Part shown: one piece after another, positions 43,733-51,879 of the stretch
Numbering within the stretch: the first letter of the stretch is position 1
Layout of the letters: each line of letters begins with the position of its first letter
Assembly (NCBI RefSeq): GCF_002222055.1
Contig: NZ_MUGS01000002.1
Span: 267,745-331,744 of the forward strand
Origin: Flavobacterium araucananum
GTDB lineage: Bacteria > Bacteroidota > Bacteroidia > Flavobacteriales > Flavobacteriaceae
Length of the DNA stretch: 64,000 nucleotides
Direction of reading: 5' to 3'
Notes under the pieces: generated by a model
The model's input: only the letters and a program-made list of their open reading frames with translations
Databases searched by the model: none
What the model was told of the DNA's origin: nothing
Translations under genes and position numbers: made by a program

Positions 43733-45754
43733 CTAATTTAATTTATAATATCCCTTTTCGTTCGTCGCATGAAAAGGGATGTTTTTTTTAAGACAGGTTA
43801 ATTTCCATGTTTTCAAAATAGCATGCGAATTTGAAGCGTCGGCAATTATAATTTTTGGATGTAAATCCCTTAAAATCCGTTCTAAATTTATCTTGGTCGA
43901 TTGCGTAAGTATAAGAATGTCCGGTTGAATATTTTTAGTATAAACTCCCGAACTGTCTATCAGGAATATTTTCTTATTCTTAAAAAACAAAATATTTTTT
44001 ATCGAATTAGTTGCTTTCAGTCTGCCGGAATTGCCTACCAGATAAAAGTTTAGTACATTATTTTTAGAGATAGAATCTTTTGTATAAAGTATAATATCCC
44101 GTCCATTTCTCTCAGAAATTAAAGTGTTTTTCTTTGTGTTATAAACAATAAATTCCTGTATACTCTCGATTTCTTTTTTTGTACAGAGGAAAGAAACCTG
44201 CAATAAGATTATTGTGGTTAATAAAAAACACAATTTGTTATAATCTGGTTTTTTAGTCCAGACGATTGCCGAAATAATAAACAAATAAAAGGTGAGTAAA
44301 TAATAAGAGTTAAAGCTGATATCTCTTATTACAAACCATTCAAACGAAGCCACAATATGAATCGTCAGGTTAAGGAGGTAAATGCTTTTTTCGAAAATTA
44401 CGATTAAGAATACTGGTGGTGAACTAATAATTGCGAAAAGCATTACTATAATCCCGGCAATCATTATAAATGATAAAAGTGGAATAATGACAATATTGGT
44501 CACAAAAAACAATCCCGGAAATTGATGAAAGTAATACAAACACAGTGGCAAAGTGCCTATTTGAGCGGCGAATGAAACCGTTAGTGCGTTCCAGACAGAG
44601 GTTTGAATTTTGTTTTTTGGTTTCCATATTTTTTTTAATACAGGTTGTAACCATACAATAAAAAGTAAGGCGAGATAGCTGAGCTGAAATCCAACATCAA
44701 ATAAAAAGTAAGGTTCAAAAAGTAGAATAAGTAATATAGATACTAATAAAGTATGGTAAATACTTCCGGTTCTGCGCAAATGATTACCAATTGATAAAAA
44801 TGAAAACATTACCACAGAACGCAGAACAGATGGTGAGAGACCTGAAATTATTGCAAAAGTGGTTAAGGATAATAAAATCGAAAATAGTTTTATCAAAGAT
44901 CCTTTTCGTGTATTGGGTATTGGTTTTAAAATAAAATTTATAAAAATCATAATAAAACCAACATGCAATCCTGAAACGGATAGTACGTGTGTCGCGCCAG
45001 AATATTGATAATCCTGAATAATTTCTGTCGAAATATCTTGTTGTTGGCCTAAAATTAGTGCCAGCGCAACATTCATTTCTTCCTTGTTAAAATTGGCTTT
45101 ATCAAGATTGCGAACGATCCTGGCATGCAAACGACCGGAGTAATACCAAATATCTTTTTTGATCTTTTTGTTGATGTTAAGCTCTGCTTTGGTAAGATAA
45201 ACTTGTGCACAAACTTGCTTGTTGGCCAAATATTGGCTGTAATCAAATTGATTGGGATTTTTGTTTGATTCATTGCGTTGCAAAACAGTTTTGACCTTAA
45301 TAAGATTTCCAATAATAGGATTTTTAAGACTGTCTTTACGGATATTGACAATTATTTTTCCGGAGTAAGGTTTGTCGCCAATAGTATTTACTATCGCTGT
45401 AAACCGGTCATTATAGGAGTTGCTTTTTAGTTTTTCCCGTAGAGTAAACGTTATGATTTGAGGGGATTTAAAAGCTTTTTCGCAATGTATATAATTGGAT
45501 TGCTGAAGCGAATTGGTATGGAATAATAAAGTCAAAACACCAATAAAAAAGGAAATAAAGTAAGTGCTGATTCCAAATACCGTGTTTATGTTTTTATTTT
45601 TTCTAATAGTAAAATAAGAAAGTATAAATAGGACTAAACCAACAACAAGTGCCGGAATGGCAAAATAAATGGAGGGTTTGCTGTAATAACAAAACAATAT
45701 ACCAATAAGAAACCAAAGTGTAATTTTGGTCAAAGGAAAATCTAATACTTTCAT
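43733..45754 (-). CDS. comEC: ComEC/Rec2-family DNA uptake channel
   Basis: 673 residues, polytopic. N-terminal hydrophobic helices and a DUF4131-like OB region (about 60-190) are followed by the Competence domain with GQQQDISTEIIQDYQYSGATHVLSVSGLHVGFI and SGLSPSVLRSVVMFS. The C-terminal soluble part (about 530-673) looks like the remnant of a metallo-beta-lactamase fold (DILILTQSTK, HPKIIIADASNS) but lacks the HxHxDH metal motif. The protein should pass single-stranded DNA across the inner membrane in natural transformation. The last codons overlap a plus-strand terminator. Confidence 0.9.
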   Translation of the reverse strand: MKVLDFPLTKITLWFLIGILFCYYSKPSIYFAIPALVVGLVLFILSYFTIRKNKNINTVFGISTYFISFFIGVLTLLFHTNSLQQSNYIHCEKAFKSPQIITFTLREKLKSNSYNDRFTAIVNTIGDKPYSGKIIVNIRKDSLKNPIIGNLIKVKTVLQRNESNKNPNQFDYSQYLANKQVCAQVYLTKAELNINKKIKKDIWYYSGRLHARIVRNLDKANFNKEEMNVALALILGQQQDISTEIIQDYQYSGATHVLSVSGLHVGFIMIFINFILKPIPNTRKGSLIKLFSILLSLTTFAIISGLSPSVLRSVVMFSFLSIGNHLRRTGSIYHTLLVSILLILLFEPYFLFDVGFQLSYLALLFIVWLQPVLKKIWKPKNKIQTSVWNALTVSFAAQIGTLPLCLYYFHQFPGLFFVTNIVIIPLLSFIMIAGIIVMLFAIISSPPVFLIVIFEKSIYLLNLTIHIVASFEWFVIRDISFNSYYLLTFYLFIISAIVWTKKPDYNKLCFLLTTIILLQVSFLCTKKEIESIQEFIVYNTKKNTLISERNGRDIILYTKDSISKNNVLNFYLVGNSGRLKATNSIKNILFFKNKKIFLIDSSGVYTKNIQPDILILTQSTKINLERILRDLHPKIIIADASNSHAILKTWKLTCLKKNIPFHATNEKGYYKLN
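43750..43789 (+). terminator. Terminator of pseudo-thioredoxin 3, inside the comEC 3' end
   Basis: ATCCCTTTTC (43750-43759) pairs with GAAAAGGGAT (43771-43780), followed by G and a run of eight Ts. The hairpin codes, on the other strand, for the last residues of ComEC. Confidence 0.8.
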
Positions 45755-45810
45755 GTTTTAAAAGTATTGAATTTTTTGTAAGAAAAAAGATATATTTTGT
45801 CTAATACAGT

Positions 45811-46296
45811 TTAATCAATAACCCGATTGATTTGAGCAAAAGAATTCTGATAATAAGGCTCTTTTGTTGACGAAATTATAACTCCTTTTGAGGTAGAAGA
45901 ATGAACAAATTTTATTTCAGTCGTATTGACTTCCACAATTAATCCAACATGATTAATTTGCTTGCTTTTATTTGTTTTAAAAAAGATCAAGTCTCCCTTT
46001 TGAGCATCACTTAATTTGATGATTTTTCCAACATTTGCCTGTTCGTATGAACTTCTGGGAAGTTTAATGTTCTCAGATTCAAAAGTAGTAAACACCAATC
46101 CTGAACAATCAAAACCACTTTTGGTTGTGCCACCCGCTTTATAGCGAACACCAATGTTGTCGGTTGCTTTTTCAATCAAATTATGAACTACATATCTGTT
46201 TTCTTTCTTCGACTCCTTTTTGCCCACAGCAGTAGAAGTCGATTTACAAGAAGTAAAAAAGACAGATAAAAGCAATAAAACGACTATTTTTTTCAA
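45811..46296 (-). CDS. NlpC/P60 (C40) cell-wall hydrolase lipoprotein
   Basis: 161 residues. The lipoprotein signal ends SVFFTSC. The catalytic Cys is in GGTTKSGFDCSGLVFTTF, the His in KQINHVGLIVEV and the third polar residue in FVHSSTSKGV. It probably cuts peptidoglycan stem peptides in the periplasm. The start codon appears to be TTG at 46294-46296, 10 bp after the lpxB stop. No ATG gives an intact signal peptide, so the rare start is likely real. Confidence 0.92.
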   Translation of the reverse strand: MKKIVVLLLLSVFFTSCKSTSTAVGKKESKKENRYVVHNLIEKATDNIGVRYKAGGTTKSGFDCSGLVFTTFESENIKLPRSSYEQANVGKIIKLSDAQKGDLIFFKTNKSKQINHVGLIVEVNTTEIKFVHSSTSKGVIISSTKEPYYQNSFAQINRVID

Positions 46297-46306
46297 ACCA
46301 AAAAAA

Positions 46307-47425
46307 TTAAACTTGTTTTAAATCAGCCACAATAAGTTTTGCTGTCTTTTTACTAGCGCCAATTCCACCCAGTTTTTGCTCCAGGATATCATAATTCTTA
46401 AGTAGTTTTTTGCGATAATCAGGCTCCAGTAATTTCTGTAATTCTTCTTTTATACGTTTTGTGTTGCATTCGCTTTGAATCAATTCAGTAACAACCTCCT
46501 GATCCATAATTAAGTTAACAAGCGAAATGTATTTTAGAGTAATAATGCGTTTTGCAATTTGATAAGAAATCGAACTTCCTTTGTAGCAAACTACTTCAGG
46601 GACTTTAAAAAGAGCCGTTTCAAGAGTTGCAGTTCCTGAAGTTACCAATGCTGCAGTCGAAGAACGCAACAAATCATACGTTTTATTCGAAATAAATTTG
46701 ATGTTTTTGTTCGAAATAAATTGTTGATAGAATTCAAAATCCTGACTAGGTGCACCCGCAATTACAAATTCGTAATCCTCAAAATCATCTACAACACTTA
46801 GCATAACACTTAGCATTTTGGTAATTTCTTGTTGGCGGCTTCCGGGTAAAACAGCAATAATAGGTTTTTCGCCCAGTTGATTTTCTTTTCTAAAAGTAGT
46901 TTCATCAAACGAAGGTTGATTCTGGATCGCATCTATTAACGGATGCCCAACAAAATCTACCGGAAAATGATGCTTGTCTTCATAAAAGCTTTTTTCAAAA
47001 GGCAAAATCACAAACATTTTATCAATGTCTTGTTTGATTGCTTTAATACGGTTTTCTTTCCAGGCCCAAATTTGTGGGGATATATAATAATGAGTTTTAT
47101 AATTTAAAGCTTTAGCCCATTTTGCGATACGCATATTAAACCCCGGGTAATCAATAAAAATTAAAACATCAGGTTTGAATTCTGTAATGTCTTTTTTGCA
47201 AATTTTTATATTGCTTAAAATAGTTTTTAGATTAAAAATCACTTCAATAAATCCCATAAAGGCCAATTCCCGATAGTGTTTTACTAAAGTTCCTCCGGCT
47301 TTTTGCATCAGATCACCACCCCAAAATCGAATTTCAGCCTGAGGATCTTCTTCATATAAAGCTTTCATTAAATTTGAACCGTGTAAATCTCCAGAGGCTT
47401 CACCTGCTATTATGTAGTATTTCAT
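46307..47425 (-). CDS. lpxB: Lipid-A-disaccharide synthase
   Basis: 372 residues of the GT19 family. YIIAGEASGDLHGSNLMKAL is the N-terminal signature. FIDYPGFNMRIAKWAK, YYISPQIWAWKENRIK and LPGSRQQEITKML are further conserved blocks, and SGTATLETALFKVPEVVCYKGS the C-terminal donor site. It joins UDP-diacylglucosamine and lipid X into the lipid A disaccharide at the inner membrane. It is followed closely by the NlpC/P60 gene. Confidence 0.96.
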   Translation of the reverse strand: MKYYIIAGEASGDLHGSNLMKALYEEDPQAEIRFWGGDLMQKAGGTLVKHYRELAFMGFIEVIFNLKTILSNIKICKKDITEFKPDVLIFIDYPGFNMRIAKWAKALNYKTHYYISPQIWAWKENRIKAIKQDIDKMFVILPFEKSFYEDKHHFPVDFVGHPLIDAIQNQPSFDETTFRKENQLGEKPIIAVLPGSRQQEITKMLSVMLSVVDDFEDYEFVIAGAPSQDFEFYQQFISNKNIKFISNKTYDLLRSSTAALVTSGTATLETALFKVPEVVCYKGSSISYQIAKRIITLKYISLVNLIMDQEVVTELIQSECNTKRIKEELQKLLEPDYRKKLLKNYDILEQKLGGIGASKKTAKLIVADLKQV

Positions 47426-47481
47426 ATCAATTTTCTTGAAAGTGTGTTTTCATTTTTAAACACAATATTTTTTTTGCAAAG

Positions 47482-47489
47482 CAAAGATA
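47482..47489 (-). promoter_or_regulatory. Promoter -7 box for lpxB
   Basis: Minus-strand TATCTTTG, an exact consensus match, in the 68-bp gap between the small membrane gene and lpxB. No matching -33 TTG was found at the usual distance. Confidence 0.45.
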
Positions 47490-47493
47490 AGAT

Positions 47494-47766
47494 TTAAATA
47501 AATAAAGTAGAAATGGCTAAAACAATCACAGCCAATACAACACCTCTTGCCATAAGTTCCTGATTTTTTTTCAGCAAAATCCCAAAAACGGCCAGATCCA
47601 AAACAGTACCTATCGTAATTACTTTTCCTAAATATCCTTGTTGTCTGATGGTTTGCAATCCTGTCGTAATATCAAATTTCGTAAAAAAGGAAACAAACAA
47701 ATAACTACCAAGTAATGCCGTAAAAATGCCAATTGTAAAGCCAATAAGCAGGTCTTTTTTATCCAT
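47494..47766 (-). CDS. Small three-helix membrane protein, unknown
   Basis: 90 residues with three hydrophobic segments: LIGFTIGIFTALLGSYLFVSFF, VITIGTVLDLAVFGILL and VVLAVIVLAISTLF. The loop GLQTIRQQGYLGK lies between the first two. The start ATG overlaps the surE stop by 8 bp (47759-47766). It stands between surE and lpxB, so an envelope role is possible, but no function can be assigned. Confidence 0.8.
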   Translation of the reverse strand: MDKKDLLIGFTIGIFTALLGSYLFVSFFTKFDITTGLQTIRQQGYLGKVITIGTVLDLAVFGILLKKNQELMARGVVLAVIVLAISTLFI

Positions 47767-48538
47767 TTAATTTCCAGGTATTAAGTTGTTGAATAGAGTG
47801 ATGTGCTGTTAAGTCAAATTGAACGGGAACTACTGAAATATAACCGTTTTCCAACGCCCATTCGTCTGTATCTTCGCCTTGATCCTCGTTGGTAAATTTT
47901 CCGGTAAGCCAGTAATAGTCTTTTCCGTAAGGCGTTTGTCGTTTGTCAAATTTTTGAGCGTAGTAGGCCTTCGCCTGGCGACAAATTTTTATTCCTTTAA
48001 TTTCTTTTTCCTTTAATTTAGGGAAATTAACATTTAAAACCACTCCCGGAGGCAGTTTGTTTTTGAGTGTTTCTAGAGTGATTTTCTTAACGAATGATTT
48101 TATTTGTTCAAAATCAGCATTCCAGTCAAAATCCAGTAAAGAAAATCCAATGGCCTGGATACCTTCTATTCCTGCCTCGACAGCAGCGCTCATTGTTCCG
48201 GAATAAATTACATTTATAGAAGAATTTGAGCCATGATTAATTCCTGAAACACAAAGATCTGGTTTTCTCTTTAGAATTTCATTTACTGCCAGTTTTACAC
48301 AATCAACAGGAGTTCCTGAGCAACTATATTCCGTTATAATATCTTCGTCTTTAGAAATTTTATCCAGAAATAAGGTGTTGTTTATGGTTATTGCATGTCC
48401 CATGGCACTCTGAGGTTTGTCCGGAGCCACTACTATTACTTCTCCAATCGTTTCCATTACACTTATTAAGGCTCTAATTCCCGGAGCCAGAATTCCGTCA
48501 TCATTAGTGACTAATATTAGTGGTTTTTCATCTTTCAT
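47759..48538 (-). CDS. surE: 5'-nucleotidase SurE
   Basis: 259 residues. LVTNDDGILAPGIRAL holds the metal-binding Asp pair. CSGTPVDCVKLAV and SGINHGSNSSINVIYSGTMSAAVEAG carry the other metal and substrate residues. It dephosphorylates nucleoside monophosphates in the cytoplasm. ATG at 48536-48538 is chosen; the longer frame start nine codons upstream adds an Asn-rich tail. A -7 box TACATTTG lies 46 bp upstream. Confidence 0.95.
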   Translation of the reverse strand: MKDEKPLILVTNDDGILAPGIRALISVMETIGEVIVVAPDKPQSAMGHAITINNTLFLDKISKDEDIITEYSCSGTPVDCVKLAVNEILKRKPDLCVSGINHGSNSSINVIYSGTMSAAVEAGIEGIQAIGFSLLDFDWNADFEQIKSFVKKITLETLKNKLPPGVVLNVNFPKLKEKEIKGIKICRQAKAYYAQKFDKRQTPYGKDYYWLTGKFTNEDQGEDTDEWALENGYISVVPVQFDLTAHHSIQQLNTWKLNG

Positions 48539-48583
48539 GAGGTTATTATTATTCTGATTTATCAAAATTAAAGCTTCTTAAAG

Positions 48584-48591
48584 CAAATGTA
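48584..48591 (-). promoter_or_regulatory. Promoter -7 box for surE
   Basis: Minus-strand TACATTTG, a TAnnTTTG match. A TTG is found 25 bp further upstream (48617-48619), slightly beyond the usual spacing. Confidence 0.45.
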
Positions 48592-48749
48592 GTAACAGAT
48601 TTTGGTAGAATACTATCAAAAAGATAAAAATTGCAAACTAAATTCAAGAAGACTTTTGGGCATCAAACATTTTTATATCTTTAACAAAAAATTATAGTGA
48701 ACTTGGCATGTTGACATTAATTTTACCGTTAACTTAGATTAAAAAATTG

Positions 48750-50936
48750 ATGAATGCTATTATTAAATTTATGAAAAGAAATTATAAAATACTTATAGCC
48801 GTATTATGCTTGTCATTAACATTGTTTGCATTTAAAATAAATGCAGACAAATCAGTAGATCCGGACCCAAACAGAGATAAAACACTTTTAGAATTATTGG
48901 CATTTGTTATTGAAAAAGGACACTACAGTCCGGCAGAAATAAACGATGAATTTTCTAAAGGAATTTTTAAAGATTATATTGATGCATTAGATCCTTCAAA
49001 AAGATTCTTTTTGCAATCTGATATTGATGAATTTAAACAATATGAGTTGCAGTTAGACGATCAGTTTTTGAATAAAGATCTAACGTTTTTCAATCTTACT
49101 TATACCAGATTGATGAAACGAATGGAAGAAAGCAAAAAGCGTTATAAAACTATTTTGGCGCAACCTTTTAACTATGATGTTGATGAAACTTTTAATGCAG
49201 ATTATGATAAGTTGCCTTATGCCAAAAATGCAGCAGAAATTAATGAGAGATGGAGAAAACAAATTAAGTTATCGACACTTTCATCACTTGTAACCAAACA
49301 AAAGTTAGAAGAAGATAAAAAGAAAGCAGATCCTGCCTACAAAGTAAAATCTTTTGAAACTCTGGAAAAAGAAACACGCGACAGTTCATTAAAATCTTTA
49401 GATGATAATTTTAGTCTTATCAAAGATCTTAATAAAGAAGATTGGTTTTCTGTATATGTAAACTCAATTATGACGCGCTTTGATCCGCATACAAGTTATT
49501 TTGCTCCCGAAGAAAAAGATCGTTTTGATGTAAATATTAGCGGTAAACTGGAAGGTATTGGAGCAAGACTGACCAAGAAAAATGATTTTACTCAAATCGA
49601 TGAGTTAATCTCTGGTGGACCTGCCTGGAAAGGAAAACAACTAGAAGCAGGAGATTTAATCCTGAAAGTAGCACAAGGAAACGAAGAACCTGTAGATGTT
49701 GTAGGGATGCGTTTAGACGATGTTGTCAAAAAAATAAAAGGACACAAAGGAACGGAAGTAAAACTTACGGTTAAAAAAGTAGACGGAACTATAAAAGTAA
49801 TTTCTATTATCAGAGATGTAGTAGAAATCGAAGAAACGTATGCTAAATCCAGTATTGTAGAAAGAAACGGATTAAAATATGGTGTAATTTATTTGCCTAA
49901 ATTTTATATCGATTTTGAAAATAAAGATGGCCGTGATGCCGGAAAAGATATTGCTCTTGAAGTCGAAAGATTGAAAAAAGAAGATATCAATGGTATCGTA
50001 CTTGATGTTCGTGATGATGGAGGAGGATCGCTATCTACCGTTGTAGATATTGCAGGTTTATTTATTGAAGAAGGACCAATTGTTCAGGTAAAATCAGCAG
50101 GAAAAAAGAAAGAAGTTTTATACGATAAAGATAAAAAAATCGAGTGGGACGGACCATTAGTAATTATGGTAAACAGCTTCTCGGCTTCGGCATCAGAGAT
50201 TTTGGCTGCTGCAATCCAGGATTACAAACGTGGTGTTATCATTGGTAGTAAACAAACTTATGGAAAAGGAACAGTACAAAATGTACTGGATCTAAATCAG
50301 TTTGTTCGTAATGCAAATTATGGCGACTTAGGAGCTTTGAAAATTACAGGACAAAAGTTTTACAGAATCAACGGAGGTTCGACTCAGTTAGAAGGAGTTC
50401 ATAGTGATGTTGTTATGCCAGATCGTTATGCCTACCTTAAAATGGGCGAGCGTGATATTGATAATGCTATGCCATGGGATAAAATTGATCCTGCAGATTA
50501 CAGCACCTGGAAATCCAACGAAAATTTTACAAAAGCTATTGAAAATAGTAAAGGTAGAATTGCCCAAAATGCTCAATTCAAATTAATTGAAGACAACGCA
50601 AAATGGATCGATGTTAAAAATAAAGAAAACACCTATAGCTTAAATATTAAAAGCTTTAAAGCTACTCAGGAACAAGTAGAAAATGAAGGTAAAAAATACA
50701 AACCAATTTCAGATTACAAAAACAATTTGGTTTTTAAATCTTTGCCTTACGAAGAGCTTGAAATGAATAGTGATGCAACCTTAAAAGAAAAAAGAGAGGT
50801 TTGGCATCAGGCATTATCTAAAGATGTATATGTAGAAGAAGCATTAAATGTTTTAGATGATTTGCAATCTAAAGGTAGTGTCGTAAAAGGATCAGTTTCT
50901 CCTAAAATGAAAAAGGATAAATTAGTAAAATCTTAA
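48750..50936 (+). CDS. prc: Tail-specific (C-terminal processing) protease, S41
   Basis: 728 residues. An N-terminal membrane or signal segment (ILIAVLCLSLTLFAFKI) is followed by a helical region (about 45-240). A PDZ domain is at about 265-360 and the S41 protease at about 375-560, with NSFSASASEILAAAIQDYKRG (catalytic Ser) and TYGKGTVQNV (catalytic Lys). A C-terminal domain follows. It degrades or trims periplasmic proteins by their C-terminus. The start could be ATG at 48750 or, equally well, ATG at 48771 (MKRNYKILIAV), which gives a cleaner signal. Confidence 0.93.
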   Translation: MNAIIKFMKRNYKILIAVLCLSLTLFAFKINADKSVDPDPNRDKTLLELLAFVIEKGHYSPAEINDEFSKGIFKDYIDALDPSKRFFLQSDIDEFKQYELQLDDQFLNKDLTFFNLTYTRLMKRMEESKKRYKTILAQPFNYDVDETFNADYDKLPYAKNAAEINERWRKQIKLSTLSSLVTKQKLEEDKKKADPAYKVKSFETLEKETRDSSLKSLDDNFSLIKDLNKEDWFSVYVNSIMTRFDPHTSYFAPEEKDRFDVNISGKLEGIGARLTKKNDFTQIDELISGGPAWKGKQLEAGDLILKVAQGNEEPVDVVGMRLDDVVKKIKGHKGTEVKLTVKKVDGTIKVISIIRDVVEIEETYAKSSIVERNGLKYGVIYLPKFYIDFENKDGRDAGKDIALEVERLKKEDINGIVLDVRDDGGGSLSTVVDIAGLFIEEGPIVQVKSAGKKKEVLYDKDKKIEWDGPLVIMVNSFSASASEILAAAIQDYKRGVIIGSKQTYGKGTVQNVLDLNQFVRNANYGDLGALKITGQKFYRINGGSTQLEGVHSDVVMPDRYAYLKMGERDIDNAMPWDKIDPADYSTWKSNENFTKAIENSKGRIAQNAQFKLIEDNAKWIDVKNKENTYSLNIKSFKATQEQVENEGKKYKPISDYKNNLVFKSLPYEELEMNSDATLKEKREVWHQALSKDVYVEEALNVLDDLQSKGSVVKGSVSPKMKKDKLVKS

Positions 50937-50960
50937 TTCGTTAAAGAATTAATTTGTTGG

Positions 50961-51000
50961 AAAACGCTCCAGAAAGTTCAGCTTTTTGGAGCGTTTTTTT
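50961..51000 (+). terminator. Terminator of the S41 protease gene
   Basis: AAAACGCTCCA (50961-50971) pairs with TGGAGCGTTTT (50987-50997), followed by more Ts. Confidence 0.9.
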
Positions 51001-51077
51001 GTAATTTTAAATCGATGAAATTGTTATCTCATCAAAAGTTTGAATATATTCTATATGAGTAAAATATAAGTAACAGG

Positions 51078-51860
51078 ATGAAAAAATATATTGTTTTGGG
51101 TTTAATAGGTTTTGTTCTCCTGGCGTGCAAAAAAGAAAGCAATCCTAAAAATGAAGTGGTTCAAAGTCAGGAACCAACCTTTGTCTCCAATCAAAATAGT
51201 ACAGGTTCTTTGTATACAGTTGCTTATTTGCCAACTTCTACAACAAAACAAATTGTAAAACATACTTATTATACCTTGTCGTATAATGAGCAATACGAAC
51301 AGGCAGAGTGGGTTGCTTATGAATTAAAAAAAGAATATCTCAAAAACGCCAACTATAAACGCCCTTATTTTATTGAAGATCCAAGCGTAACAACTGGTTC
51401 TGCAGACTGGAGAAATTATAAAAAATCAGGTTATGATAAAGGGCATCTTTGTCCTGCCGCAGATATGGAATTTGATCAGCGTGCGTATAATGATACTTTT
51501 TATACCTCGAATATTTCGCCTCAGGATCATGATTTTAATAGCGGAGTCTGGAATAGATTAGAGCAAAAAACACGTTATTGGGCAAGTAAGTATAATGATA
51601 TTTATGTCGTGACAGGTGGAATTCTGGATGATTCGGATAAAAAAATAGGAACAGAAAAAGTTTCCGTTCCTAAATATTTCTATAAAATAATTTTGGCTAA
51701 AATCGGTACTGGGCATAACGCTATTGCTTTTCTGGTTCCTAATAAAGACAGTGATAAGTCATTGTATGATTTTGTAGTTTCAATTGAAAGTCTGGAAAAA
51801 ATGACCGGAATTGATTTCTTTCCTAATTTAAAAAATTTACAAAGCAGTAAAGATTTTTAG
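51078..51860 (+). CDS. DNA/RNA non-specific endonuclease lipoprotein (NUC type)
   Basis: 260 residues. The lipoprotein signal ends IGFVLLAC with Lys-Lys after it. The beta-beta-alpha-metal nuclease core has GYDKGHLCPAADM (catalytic His; DRGH is the more common form) and NISPQDHDFNSGVWNRLEQKTR (metal-binding Asn). YDIYVVTGGI-type and AFLVPNKD strands complete the fold. It should cut DNA and RNA in the periplasm or at the surface. No immunity gene is visible, as expected for a secreted nutritional nuclease. Confidence 0.93.
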   Translation: MKKYIVLGLIGFVLLACKKESNPKNEVVQSQEPTFVSNQNSTGSLYTVAYLPTSTTKQIVKHTYYTLSYNEQYEQAEWVAYELKKEYLKNANYKRPYFIEDPSVTTGSADWRNYKKSGYDKGHLCPAADMEFDQRAYNDTFYTSNISPQDHDFNSGVWNRLEQKTRYWASKYNDIYVVTGGILDDSDKKIGTEKVSVPKYFYKIILAKIGTGHNAIAFLVPNKDSDKSLYDFVVSIESLEKMTGIDFFPNLKNLQSSKDF

Positions 51861-51879
51861 AAAAGCAATAATGCCAATT

